NCBI GenBank assembly: GCA_963665045.2
Contig: CAXXJQ010000003.1
Location: 744,001-808,000, forward strand
Reading direction: 5' to 3'
Source of the DNA: JAFGRU01 sp016934985
Lineage (GTDB): Bacteria > Desulfobacterota > Desulfuromonadia > Desulfuromonadales > JAAYDE01
Length of the DNA: 64,000 nt
In this document: in pieces, positions 41,501-48,697 of the stretch
Position numbering within the stretch: the first letter of the stretch is position 1
Layout of the letters: every line of letters begins with the position of its first letter
The notes under the pieces: generated by a model
Seen by the model: only the letters and a program-made list of their open reading frames with translations
The model's database searches: none
What the model was told of the DNA's origin: nothing
Made by a program: the position numbers and the translations under genes

Positions 41501-43010
41501 GGGTGTCAGGTGTCACCCCTTTGCTGGTAAGAGCATGGGCGATGCGATTGGCCCGCTCATTCAGTTCGCTCCAGGTCAGCTCCCTGTTTTCATCCCTGAC
41601 AGCGAGGCCGGTACGGTTTTTGGCCGCTTTCTCTTCAAAAATCCGGTGAAGGAATTGCGCCTGAGGAAATTCGCAGAGCGTGTCGTTGAAATTCTCAATA
41701 ATATTTTTTTGTGCGGTTTCAGTGAGGAGAGAAAGATCTGAAATCGGCAGCTCCGGTGATGCCACCATTTCATCCAGGAGAACCTGGAAGTGCGTGGCGA
41801 TCTGGTCGGCGAACCAACCCGGATATTTGGCTCCGTTGTAGGCGAGACGGCAATGGATGATGCCGTCCTGGTCCTCGTATTCGAGGAGCAGGTCGCCGGC
41901 CATGCCGACGTTGACCGGTTCGAGATGCCTGACTTCGACGCCATCCAATTGGAAAGGGTAGGCGGTGCGCAATGCAGTCTCCGCCACCGCTGCATTGAGG
42001 CGGGCGTCGCCGGGTTGTTTTTTGACGGCGCGCAGATGGCCGATAATATCCGCCAGCATACAGTGCTGATGGCGTTTGGCCTGACGGCGCTGGTTGGTAA
42101 TTACTTTGACAAGCTGCGCGAAATTCACGGTCGCGTCAAAATGGGTCGTCAGTGGCAGGTTGTTGATGAAAGGCCCGAGAAGTTTGGAAAACCTGGCCGG
42201 ACGCAGATTGACCGGATAACTGACGGCAATCTGCGCCTGGTTGCTGTAACGGTTGAGGAGGGCCATCCAGGCGGCGCTGAAAGCCCAGAAAAAGGTGCTT
42301 TTCTCCTTGCGGGCGAAGGATTTTGCCTTATCGACCAGGGCGGGGTCGAGTTCGAAATAGAGAGCCTGGAAATCCCCTTGCGGGTTGTCGGCAAAAGCGT
42401 GAACAGCGACGCTCAGGGGTTGGTCACCGATCAATTCTTCCCAAAAGCCCAGGTCCGCTTCAGCATCGTTCTTTTTCAGAAACGCCTGTTCCGCTTCCAT
42501 GTAATCGACATAGGAGTCAGCCGGAATGGCGCTTGCTTCCCGACCCGCAATGAGGTCGTTGTAGGTTCGGGCCCACTGGGGGAGCAAGGGTTCGAGCGTC
42601 GTCCCGTCGGTGATGATGTGGTGGAAGACGAAAACAAAGAGATAATGTTCCGGTTTGAGGTGGATGACGGCGACGCGATGAGGCGGGGCGGTTCGCAGGT
42701 CAAAAGGACGTTTGACGAACTCCGCCATGAAAGCCTCGGCCTTTTTCCGGTCCGGGATGGCGACTTCCTCGAACACCGGCTCACAGGTTGGGTCGGTGTG
42801 CATAAAAAGCCGGCCGTTTTCTTCATGAAAGGAAGCTCCTAAAGAATCATGGACAGCCATGACCTGCCGCCAGGCTTTTTTCAACAGGGAAATGTTGAGG
42901 GCTCCCTGGATTTCATAGGAGATGGAGATGTTGTTGAAGGGTTTTCCGGCGAGGAGTTTTTCTTCCAGAACAAATTTTTGCTGATAGCGTGATGCTGCGA
43001 TAATTTTCAT
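35040..43010 (-). CDS. Megasynthase 5' part: C1-A1-T1-C2-A2-T2-C3
   Basis: First gene segment, start ATG at 43010 with only a weak ribosome site. C1 (residues 1-440, HHIITDG intact) sits at the very N-terminus, the position of starter condensation domains that accept an acyl chain. A1 (about 460-960) has pocket residues D-A-W-Q-F-G-L-I-D, a glutamine code. T1 is LGGHSLL (Ser985). C2 is LCL-type (SFAQARLWFLDKFEEG, HHIVFDG). A2 reads D-P-E-D-L-G-F-I-D, with acidic residues at positions 239 and 278 suggesting a basic substrate. T2 is GGDSIL (Ser2019). C3 is of the LTPLQQGILFH class with HHITLDG. The frame is good to about residue 2480; the last ~170 residues hop out of register. Confidence 0.9.
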   Translation of the reverse strand: MKIIAASRYQQKFVLEEKLLAGKPFNNISISYEIQGALNISLLKKAWRQVMAVHDSLGASFHEENGRLFMHTDPTCEPVFEEVAIPDRKKAEAFMAEFVKRPFDLRTAPPHRVAVIHLKPEHYLFVFVFHHIITDGTTLEPLLPQWARTYNDLIAGREASAIPADSYVDYMEAEQAFLKKNDAEADLGFWEELIGDQPLSVAVHAFADNPQGDFQALYFELDPALVDKAKSFARKEKSTFFWAFSAAWMALLNRYSNQAQIAVSYPVNLRPARFSKLLGPFINNLPLTTHFDATVNFAQLVKVITNQRRQAKRHQHCMLADIIGHLRAVKKQPGDARLNAAVAETALRTAYPFQLDGVEVRHLEPVNVGMAGDLLLEYEDQDGIIHCRLAYNGAKYPGWFADQIATHFQVLLDEMVASPELPISDLSLLTETAQKNIIENFNDTLCEFPQAQFLHRIFEEKAAKNRTGLAVRDENRELTWSELNERANRIAHALTSKGVTPDTPVGLYFERSVNLMAAILGIHKAGGAYLPLDPSYPAERLAFMVEDADIRFLVADSGKPLPFSGETVLADASALEDYPASNPRVDIRPEHAAYIIYTSGSTGRPKGVVVEHRNLANQIFWFENHFSLGADDVILQKTPSSFDASVWELFWWMVAGVPLVILGAGGEKDPRKIIDAIRKNRITVAQFVPSLLKAVSDSAEGLESPDLSSLRHVFCGGEVLTREAIDKFSRQCGTKPQFHNLYGPTETTIDATWYSCPDIPPVVIPIGRPVDNTQLYILDEAGKPLPLGVPGELHIGGAQVARGYLKRPELTAEKFVANPFGEGRLYKTGDLARWLPDGNVEFLGRIDQQVKIRGYRIEPGEIEALLRNHPSVRDAIVNPFGAKGEERLCAWIVGDFDACELRSHLASNLPDYMVPDLFTAIDAIPLTPSGKADRTRLPQPDIVSTRVYVPPETPEQETLCAIFSDILEIGRVGIHDDFFALGGHSLLATRLVNAINRAFRIELPLASVFDQPTPAGLAKTTGRVSITPVPPITGYDRPEAPLSFAQARLWFLDKFEEGSVAYNIPAAIHIRGTLNVPVLEKSLAALIRRHASLRTIFQESSTGEVFQRVVDLDSFALPLEKISKENLRESLAREARHRFDLCLAPLYRFKLLQAGPEEFILAANIHHIVFDGWSFGIFFEELSACYQAYVEGTEPDLPEISASYMDFSVWQRQWLTPEKFEAQAAYWKKQLAGIPELLNLPGDRPRPDVQSTRGGLVPLELDQPTADALKNIARDHNVTLFMVLESLWAVFLAKYSATDDILIGTPLSGRIRPEIEKTTGFFVNTLPLRHDLSGDPTFAELLSQTKKATLEATAHQDIPFEKLVDELVPRRSTSHAPIFQAMFVLGDISFDNIELPGLETVPLFPEFDSAKYDLTLSLEEVQEGLEGHLEFSSDLFDRATAERMVGHFLNLSRSLAKYPESSVADLCLLDTAERDTVLQRFNATGTEFPRDKTLHQFFEEQAQKHPENIALHFEDELLTYGELNGRANRIAHALMEQGVGPEDRVGICLERGINLVAAVLAILKTGAAYVPLDPNYPAERLAWMARDADLKRIVTKSSLTSGFSNNFINLDQTDLSAFPARNPQVTVDPHNLAYVIYTSGSTGKPKGVEVEHLALVNKITTLPELLGDTFETPALVTNSVNFDPFVEQLMLGLAYGRPVILVDEELSDPPRFWKTLRKHEVRRADLVPSIAVRLFEHYPEEETSLTQVLLGGEAVPFSLVRLIRDKAPHIRIGNFYGPTEAVIDCIAGFIDAGQTDSVPIGKPMPNYRAYILDAYGRPLPVGVPGELCIGGEGLARGYLNRPELTAKAFIPNPFAEGRMYKTGDLARWLADGSIEYLGRIDQQVKIRGFRIEPGEIESVLKGHPSVEDAIVHPFGDAGRQRLCAYLVGNFDAGELRQYLSQRLPDYMVPAAFMAIDAVPLTPSGKVDRKALPHPEITTVAAYTAPRSETEKVLCAIFSEVLGIEKIGIHDNFFEAGGDSILALQIVARVRNRGLSLTVKDIFKTPHVEALAGRIDAHQAVPKTPPVKAKTFQASPETLRRMRRLYPDLETVLPLTPLQQGILFHSLESEGAYQVQLQFRIEGDFAPERFQNAWQQAVQRHQLLRMAIPEGETAFMAICRDAALPCQVEDWRQEPDAEEKLKEIVAADRKQGFDLAKAPLLRLAMFRLGENAWEILINNHHITLDGWSLSVVLADVLKLYGGEALPQAVPFSSYTDWLETRSGDAALGWWQKSLDGFDRPNRIDLAVTEKGEGFGDRTLLLNPDVSRRLEQSAREQRSTPSALLQAVWGVLVSRLSGDDDIVFGNVVSGRPAELPGIEDMVGMFINTVPVRMKAGNRPWRNILKELTDLQGEREEYEFAALHQIQAQAPIPKGGALFETLFVYENYPVDERLREESNREFAIRNVRGSEAPHYPLSLAVLPGDQYTLQLTFDRSHYDSQKAGATLLQWFKTLLCFRSGRDPDKPACLPPACLDPRQNWIRFVHRFNATGTDFPRATEPSTNSSKNRSQKGILKQTALRFDGRITDTHGFDELNQPRQPHRPCPHQKGSRPRRPWLASAWSAACRPGGCHTRHFQSRRAAYVPLDPSYPAQRLAWMTRGRRPQAGLSRQADLTRWIIK

Positions 43011-43184
43011 GAAAAACTATGCTGTCTTTTTACAAAAAGCAGAAAATAACACGTTGGAGCATTTTGATTTCTGCTTGTCTTTTAGGGGTTTGTTGTTTTT
43101 TATAACGGCTGCGGAATGCCGTGATTCAAAAGAATGAATCCTCTTGTTTTTTTTCTTATGCGTGGAACAGATGTCCAAAGTGGC

Positions 43185-43215
43185 ACACAAACTGGAATTA
43201 TAAACCAGTTTGTGT
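43185..43215. promoter_or_regulatory. Inverted repeat over the megasynthase -10 box (likely operator)
   Basis: A perfect 11-bp dyad ACACAAACTGG (43185-43195) / CCAGTTTGTGT (43205-43215) is centred on nine A/T-rich bases that contain the minus-strand TATAAT. A repressor bound here would block the promoter. It could also form a hairpin near the 5' end of the message. Confidence 0.6.
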
Positions 43216-43226
43216 CCCTCGATCAA
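43197..43226 (-). promoter_or_regulatory. Sigma-70-type promoter for the megasynthase
   Basis: On the minus strand TTGATC (43226-43221) and a consensus TATAAT (43202-43197) are separated by 18 bases. Transcription would begin near 43,190, leaving a leader of about 180 bases before the ATG at 43010. Confidence 0.65.
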
Positions 43227-43464
43227 TGTTAGTGCTGTATCAGCCGCTTACTTTTCAGCCGGACTTTTGATATGTTTCTTTAGTGGCTTCTGACAAGTGG
43301 AGCTCCCCACCATACGGCAAAGCCAATTGTACCCTTCTTTGCTGTTTCCTTCGGGAAAAACGTTTAAACATAAAAGAAAAACAACATTCTTGCAATTATT
43401 TATGTTTTTTGCGTAGCCCAGGTTAAAAGGTATGCAACATGGCCGTCAACGGACAAGGAAAAGA
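43227..43464. other. Rest of the divergent NRPS / PPTase intergenic region
   Basis: AT-rich sequence upstream of the phosphopantetheinyl transferase. No clear plus-strand -35/-10 pair or RNA gene was identified. Confidence 0.3.
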
Positions 43465-44220
43465 ATGACCATAGCCCGAGAAAACACTAAAATTCTTCCT
43501 GTCGATATCTGGATCATAGATGTGGTTCCGGGTGGCGATTGTCCTGCAGAAGGGGCAGCAGAGGTTCTCTCTCGGCAGGAGCTGGCGCAGGCTGCAAGGT
43601 TTCGGTTTCCCGAGGATGCCAGGCGTTTTCTGTTCCGGCGGCGGGCTCTGCGCAAAATTTTGAGCCGTTATTTTCAACTGCCTCCCCGGGAATTGGTTTT
43701 TTCGACTAATAAAAACGGCAAACCTCGCGTCAGCATCAATCAGAGCGGGGAGGGTGGCTGGGAGTTTAATTTTTCCCATTCCCGTGATGTGGCCATACTG
43801 GCTCTGGTTCGTGGCGAGGAGGTGGGGATTGATGTGGAGTATGCTCTCAAGCCCATGCCTGATCTTTATGATGTGTTGCAAGTGGTTTGCAGACCTGCCG
43901 AAGTCAGAACCTTTCAAACCCTGCCGAAGGCCTGGCATCAGCAGGCCTTTTTCAAACTCTGGACAATCAAGGAAGCTTATTTAAAGGCGTTGGGTACGGG
44001 GCTTTCAAGAGAACCGGATACCGTCCATCTCAAAATTGTCAGAGGGAACGACGATGTGATAATGACCTTTGATGCTTCCGAAGAGAGGGGTTGGCAGTTT
44101 ATTACATTTGAGGCGCGGCCGGGTTATCTGGCCACCCTGGCTATGCAAACGGAAAAAAAGATTGAAATCAGCCGCTTCCGCTTCTCCAATTGTCAGGAAA
44201 CGGGGTCGATCGGGAGATAG
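43465..44220 (+). CDS. Sfp-type 4'-phosphopantetheinyl transferase
   Basis: It moves phosphopantetheine from CoA to the conserved Ser of carrier domains, here presumably the ten T/ACP domains of the divergent megasynthase. The start at 43465 (MTIAREN) has AAGGA five bases upstream and is preferred to the ATG at 43432. Motifs are complete: NGKPRV (84-89), FNFSHSRD, GIDVE with Asp123 and Glu125 for Mg2+, and FFKLWTIKEAYLKA with Trp166, Lys169 and Glu170. At ~251 residues it is the long Sfp/Gsp class, not AcpS. Its 3' end overlaps the histidine kinase gene on the other strand by 28 bp. The divergent position supports a dedicated role. Confidence 0.92.
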   Translation: MTIARENTKILPVDIWIIDVVPGGDCPAEGAAEVLSRQELAQAARFRFPEDARRFLFRRRALRKILSRYFQLPPRELVFSTNKNGKPRVSINQSGEGGWEFNFSHSRDVAILALVRGEEVGIDVEYALKPMPDLYDVLQVVCRPAEVRTFQTLPKAWHQQAFFKLWTIKEAYLKALGTGLSREPDTVHLKIVRGNDDVIMTFDASEERGWQFITFEARPGYLATLAMQTEKKIEISRFRFSNCQETGSIGR

Positions 44221-45623
44221 ATTTTGACCTGCAGACCTCCCTCGGGGTGATTGGCGGCTTTGACTTCCCCGCTATGCAGGCGCACGGCGCGCTCTGTAAT
44301 CGCGAGGCCGATCCCTGTGCCGCCACTCTGGCGGTCGCGAGCGTCCGCCACCCGGTAAAACGGCTGGAAAATTTTTTCCAGTTCGCTGTCCGGCACACCG
44401 GGGCCGTGATCCCAGACGGAGACGACCGCCATAGCTTTGCTGCCGTCGTGGGTACAGCTCAATTTTATTTCCACTTCGGTGTTTTCAGCGGTATAGCGAA
44501 CGGCATTGCGGATGACGTTTTCAATGGCGCGTGCGAGCATTTGAGGGACACCGAACACCTTGATCACCTCCATGGTGACAATCCTGACCCGGCAGTTGCG
44601 GCTGCGGGCTTCGAAATCGGCATTTTCAACGATCTCCCTGACCAGTAGATCGAGATTCACCATCTCCCTTTTGGTGGGGTCGTCCGCGCTTTCCAGGGCG
44701 TTGAGGGAGAGGAGTTCACCGATCATTTCATTCAGCCTTTCGGCCTCCTGCTTGATGCGATCCAGAGAAGTCTCGGCTTCAGGACCGGTCTTTTGGCGGA
44801 CAAGCTCCAAGGCAACGTTGAGACGGGCCAGCGGAGAGCGGAGTTCGTGTGACACATCCCGGATCAGGCGTTTCTGGGCCGTCATCAAGGCTTCAATGTG
44901 TTCGGCCATCTGGTCGAATTCCCTGGCCAGGCCACCGATTTCATCCCTTCTGTTGCCGAGTTCGGGTCGGACCCGGGTGGTTAAATCTCCATCGGCAAAC
45001 CGCTGAGTGGCATTGCGCAGTTTTCTGATGGGGGAGGTAAGGTGCCAGGCCAGCCACGAACAGATGATGCCTCCGATAATGAAGGTCGTCAGGCTACGTG
45101 TCCCGAAATCCTTGGGCAGACGATAGAAGGGTTCTGTCGATTCCGGTGGGGCGTCCGGAATTTCGCCGACAACAATATAAAGGCGCCCGAGTTCGTTGAC
45201 CATGGGCTGGGCGACGAGGAAGGTATCCTTAAAAGCACCGAATTCCGGTTTTCGGCTGCGCCGGCAACGATCGGCAATGACCCGTGCCTGAAAGGTTGCT
45301 TCCTGGCCCTCAATGGCGTCAAAGCCACCGGGAAAAAGGAAGGTGTGGATGCCGGTTTTCTGTTTCAGGTTCTGGGCGAACTTTTTCAGGGCGTCCGGTC
45401 CATGGTTTTCGTATGTGCGTATGGCGGCTTCACCGAAATAGACCAGGGATTGGCCGGAAACCTGGCGGCGGGTGACGCTCAGGCGGTTCATCTGCTTGCT
45501 GAGAGTCGAGGACTGAGTGATGGTGGTAAGGACGTAAAAGGTTATCCCTGAAAGGATGATGGCCAGCCAGAACCAGAAAAAAATTTTAAAAAAAAGACTT
45601 GAAAATATTTTTCTTAGAAACAT
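44193..45623 (-). CDS. CpxA-like membrane sensor histidine kinase
   Basis: It autophosphorylates on His and hands the phosphate to the response regulator encoded just upstream. Transmembrane segment 1 is at about residues 11-33 and segment 2 at 177-195, with a ~140-residue periplasmic domain between. A HAMP linker follows, then a HisKA box VSHELRSPLARL (His259) and an HATPase_c domain with NVIRNAVRY, DHGPGVP and GGTGIGLAI. The order and the IEALMTAQKRLIRDVSHEL segment are closest to CpxA, an envelope-stress kinase. That assignment is by resemblance only. The ribosome site is weak. A 25-bp gap to the regulator indicates one operon. Confidence 0.88.
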   Translation of the reverse strand: MFLRKIFSSLFFKIFFWFWLAIILSGITFYVLTTITQSSTLSKQMNRLSVTRRQVSGQSLVYFGEAAIRTYENHGPDALKKFAQNLKQKTGIHTFLFPGGFDAIEGQEATFQARVIADRCRRSRKPEFGAFKDTFLVAQPMVNELGRLYIVVGEIPDAPPESTEPFYRLPKDFGTRSLTTFIIGGIICSWLAWHLTSPIRKLRNATQRFADGDLTTRVRPELGNRRDEIGGLAREFDQMAEHIEALMTAQKRLIRDVSHELRSPLARLNVALELVRQKTGPEAETSLDRIKQEAERLNEMIGELLSLNALESADDPTKREMVNLDLLVREIVENADFEARSRNCRVRIVTMEVIKVFGVPQMLARAIENVIRNAVRYTAENTEVEIKLSCTHDGSKAMAVVSVWDHGPGVPDSELEKIFQPFYRVADARDRQSGGTGIGLAITERAVRLHSGEVKAANHPEGGLQVKIYLPIDPVS

Positions 45624-45648
45624 GATTCAGATTTCGTAATCCCTCGAT

Positions 45649-46347
45649 TTAATGCGAAATCAGGTATTGATAGCCAGTTCCGCGAATGGTTTTGATGCGT
45701 TCAGAGCCGTTGGGCTGATGACCCATTTTTTTTCTCAGGCTGCTGACATGGACATCAATGCTGCGGTCAAAAGGGGAAAGGCGTCGGCCGAGAACCTTTT
45801 TGGCCAAAGTTTCCCGATCGACCACCTGGCCGGCATTGCGCAACAGGATCTCCAGCATGGAAAACTCAACGGCCGTCAACTCAATGGAGTTGCCGGCGAG
45901 CAGGACCGTCCGTGCTCCCGGATCAAGTTCACAATCGCCAACTTTCAGGGTTTTTCCAGCCTCCGGTTCATGGCTTTCGTGGCTGGTCACGGCTCGTCTC
46001 TGGATGGCGCGGATGCGGGCCACCAGCTCGCGGGGATTAAACGGTTTCGGCAGGTAGTCGTCGGCGCCCATTTCCAGGCCGACAATGCGGTCAACCTCAT
46101 CCCCTCGTGCCGTCAGCATGACCACCGGAACCTTGGAATGTTCCCGGATATGACGCAGCACTTCAAACCCGCTCTGACCGGGCAACATGACATCCAGGAC
46201 AATCAGGGAAGCTTCGTCCAAAAGGGCCTGACTGATCCCGGTTTCGGAGTCGTGGGCGGCTTTGACCTCAAAGCCCTCCTGGGTAAAGTATTCTGTCAGA
46301 AGATCACAGAGCTCAATATCATCATCAATAATCAGAATTCGATTCAT
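45649..46347 (-). CDS. CpxR-like OmpR-family response regulator
   Basis: Two-domain regulator of ~232 residues. The receiver has the acidic pocket (DDD at 8-10), phospho-acceptor Asp52 in IVLDVMLPG, and VVMLTARGDEVDRIVGLEMGADDYLPKPFNPRELVARIRAI, a stretch very close to CpxR. The C-terminal winged helix (DRSIDVHVSSLRKKMG, IKTIRGTGYQYL) binds DNA. ATG at 46347 with AAGGA upstream is chosen; the 17-residue extension to 46398 lacks family similarity. It is the first gene of the operon with the kinase. Confidence 0.9.
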   Translation of the reverse strand: MNRILIIDDDIELCDLLTEYFTQEGFEVKAAHDSETGISQALLDEASLIVLDVMLPGQSGFEVLRHIREHSKVPVVMLTARGDEVDRIVGLEMGADDYLPKPFNPRELVARIRAIQRRAVTSHESHEPEAGKTLKVGDCELDPGARTVLLAGNSIELTAVEFSMLEILLRNAGQVVDRETLAKKVLGRRLSPFDRSIDVHVSSLRKKMGHQPNGSERIKTIRGTGYQYLISH

Positions 46348-46824
46348 GACAGTAATCCTTTTCGTTACACCCGGTTTGACAATCAATTGAAATGCCATGG
46401 TATTTTCGACACATTACTTTATTTTTAAAGGAGTTAACAACTAGTTTTTAAAAGAATATCTCAAGGCTGAAATCTGAAGACAGTTAATTTCCTTGAGGTT
46501 TTTCTCCAAAATCTCCCTTCGTATGGTCCTGCCATTTGTTCAAAAAAATTAAAATGCCGTGGCAAAAGAGCTTAAACCTCTCTTGACATTAAAAATTTCA
46601 ATTGTTAACTAATACCTGAATCCGTGAGTTACCGCCGGGTAATAGCGCAAGTCATTGACCTGTCTAAGCGTCGCCAAAATCATCGATGAACCTTTGGGTG
46701 CACCCTAGATTTTGGAAATACTTTTCCAGGCCAAGCACTTAAGTTCTTTTCCCGCCCTTAACCCCCGGAACCAGGTAATAGTCTATTATTTTGCTGTTTA
46801 TTCTGAAAAGGAGAAAACATAATC
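46348..46824. other. Divergent regulator / rubrerythrin intergenic region
   Basis: This 477-bp stretch holds the rubrerythrin promoter and a long leader. No RNA family was recognised in the leader. Confidence 0.35.
46583..46611 (+). promoter_or_regulatory. Probable sigma-70 promoter upstream of rubrerythrin
   Basis: TTGACA at 46583-46588 with a 17-base spacer to TAACTA (46606-46611). The start would lie ~205 bases before the gene, so another, closer promoter is possible. Confidence 0.45.
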
Positions 46825-47400
46825 ATGAAAAGTCTAAAAGGAAGCCAGACCGAGAAAAACATTCTTACCGCCTTCAGTGGCGAGTCCCAGGCCCGCAACC
46901 GCTATACATATTTTGCCTCCAAAGCTAAAAAGGAAGGCTATGTCCAGATCTCCAATATTTTTGAGGAGACGGCCAACCAGGAAAAGGAACATGCCAAACG
47001 TCTGTTCAAATTTCTGGAAGGCGGTGAGGTGGAGATTACCGCAGCCTTCCCGGCCGGGGTGATCGGGACCACGGTGGAGAACCTGAAGGATGCGGCAGCC
47101 GGCGAAAACCACGAATACACCATCATGTATCCCGAGTACGCGGCCAAGGCCCGTGAAGAAGGGTTCCTCGAGGTTGCCGCAGCCATGGATGCCATTGCCG
47201 TGGCGGAGAAGCAGCATGAAAAGCGTTATCTTGATTTGGCAGCCAATATCGAAGCCGGCCGGGTTTTCAAGCGCGATGAGGTGGTGACCTGGCGGTGTCT
47301 CAACTGTGGCTATCTCCATGAAGGCAAAGGGGCTCCGGATCTTTGCCCGGCCTGCGCTCATCCCCAGGCTCATTTTGAGCTGTTAGGGGAAAACTGGTAA
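46825..47400 (+). CDS. Rubrerythrin
   Basis: Non-haem iron peroxidase that detoxifies hydrogen peroxide in anaerobes. The N-terminal ferritin-like four-helix domain carries the diiron ligands in FSGESQARNRY, NIFEETANQEKEHAKR and AIAVAEKQHEKRY. The C-terminal rubredoxin-like domain has WRCLNCGY and CPACAHPQ, the four Cys of the Fe(SCys)4 site. Length 191 residues is standard. AAAGGAG lies upstream of the ATG. A strong terminator follows, so it is a single-gene unit. Confidence 0.96.
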   Translation: MKSLKGSQTEKNILTAFSGESQARNRYTYFASKAKKEGYVQISNIFEETANQEKEHAKRLFKFLEGGEVEITAAFPAGVIGTTVENLKDAAAGENHEYTIMYPEYAAKAREEGFLEVAAAMDAIAVAEKQHEKRYLDLAANIEAGRVFKRDEVVTWRCLNCGYLHEGKGAPDLCPACAHPQAHFELLGENW

Positions 47401-47429
47401 AATTTTTCAAAAAAGTTATTTCAGGCTTT

Positions 47430-47459
47430 GAGCCGGGGGAAATATCCCCCGGCTCTTTT
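47430..47459 (+). terminator. Strong intrinsic terminator after rubrerythrin
   Basis: A perfect 10-bp stem GAGCCGGGGG (47430-47439) / CCCCCGGCTC (47446-47455) with a six-base loop is followed by TTTT. Confidence 0.9.
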
Positions 47460-47562
47460 GTCTCTGAAAAGAATTTTGGGTGGGTTCTGGCCCTTGGGAA
47501 GTGTAAACTGGGCGGAACAAAAAATTTCTGACTCATGAACCATTAAGAAAGGGATATTTTCC

Positions 47563-48513
47563 ATGAAAAAAATAATGCTTGGAAAAACCGGTTTAGAGGT
47601 CTTCCCGCTGGTGTTTGGGACCTTGCCCCTGGGGCCGTTGCAGGCGGGTCTTTCTCCAGAGGAAGGGGGGCGCCTGATTCGCCATGCCTTGGAGAAAGGG
47701 GTCAATTTCCTCGACACGGCCGAACTGTATGGCACCTATGCCCATATCCGCGAAGGACTGCGCGGCTTTGAGGGGGAGGTTATCCTCGCCAGCAAAACCC
47801 ATGCGCCGACAGCAGAGCTGGCCAGGGAGCATGTTGAAAAGGCCCTCAGCGAACTGGGGCGCGATTATCTCGATATTGTTCACCTGCATGCGGCGCGGCT
47901 GGTCGAGCCTTTTGTGGAGAGGGCGGAGGTGTGGGAAGTGCTCAAGGAAATGAAAAGGGAAGGGAAGGTCCGCCACCTTGGTTTATCCTCCCACCGTGCC
48001 GCCGTGATTGCCGCGACCGCCGGCCATCCTGAAGTGGAGGTCGTTCACCCGCTTTTCAATCGAACCGGTATGGGCATTATTGACGGCACTTCAGAGGAGA
48101 TGGCCGAGGCCATCGCTCTTTGCGCTGAGGCGGGTAAAGGGGTGTACGCCATGAAGGCCCTGGCCGGGGGGAATCTCATCAGTGAGGCTCGGGCCAGTCT
48201 TGAGTTCGTTTGGCGGCATGAAGCCGTCCATGCAGTTGCTGTAGGCATGCTCAGTTTGCAGGAGGTTGATGGCAACATTGCCTTTTTTTCCGGTTTGCCG
48301 TATGACGAGGTTCTCTGGAAAGAATTGGAAAAACGCAAGCGGCACCTCAAAATTATGGAAAAATTCTGCTCCGGTTGCGGCAGTTGTATACCCGCCTGTA
48401 CCAACGAGGCCCTGTATCTTGAAGGAGGCAAAGCGAAACTGCGTTCGGAAAACTGCATTCTTTGCGGGTATTGCGCGGCTGCCTGCCCGGAATTTCTGAT
48501 TCGTGTGGTGTGA
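47563..48513 (+). CDS. Aldo/keto reductase fused to 2[4Fe-4S] ferredoxin domain
   Basis: The N-terminal (beta/alpha)8 aldo/keto reductase domain keeps the tetrad Asp51, Tyr56, Lys78 and His109 (NFLDTAELYG, LASKTH, VHLHA). The C-terminal ~55 residues hold two cluster motifs, CSGCGSCIPAC and CILCGYCAAACP, each ending in the extra Cys that completes two [4Fe-4S] sites. This fusion is common in anaerobes; the substrate is unknown, and the ferredoxin may replace or feed the nicotinamide cofactor. The gene stands alone between two terminators. Confidence 0.9.
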   Translation: MKKIMLGKTGLEVFPLVFGTLPLGPLQAGLSPEEGGRLIRHALEKGVNFLDTAELYGTYAHIREGLRGFEGEVILASKTHAPTAELAREHVEKALSELGRDYLDIVHLHAARLVEPFVERAEVWEVLKEMKREGKVRHLGLSSHRAAVIAATAGHPEVEVVHPLFNRTGMGIIDGTSEEMAEAIALCAEAGKGVYAMKALAGGNLISEARASLEFVWRHEAVHAVAVGMLSLQEVDGNIAFFSGLPYDEVLWKELEKRKRHLKIMEKFCSGCGSCIPACTNEALYLEGGKAKLRSENCILCGYCAAACPEFLIRVV

Positions 48514-48591
48514 ATGGAGTTCTAAATATGTGGTTCGGCGTCTGATAAATTCTTAGATGATCCGCGAGCCTAATCCAACACAATATGTAAG

Positions 48592-48628
48592 AAAGGCCCA
48601 ACCCGATAGAATCAGGTTGGGCCTTTCA
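48592..48628 (+). terminator. Hairpin terminator after the aldo/keto reductase
   Basis: Perfect 12-bp stem AAAGGCCCAACC (48592-48603) / GGTTGGGCCTTT (48615-48626). The T run is within the stem. It may work in both directions. Confidence 0.75.
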
Positions 48629-48697
48629 GTGTTCTAGAGAGCTGGCTTCATTGTTCGGACAGGGTGGCGGCGAAAATAAGGTGGAAAGCCTTTAGTG

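Noticed and set aside
43017..43226. 69-residue minus-strand frame just before the megasynthase, possible leader peptide
   Set aside because: Its start lies upstream of the TATAAT, so the message would not contain it; the sequence has no recognisable feature.
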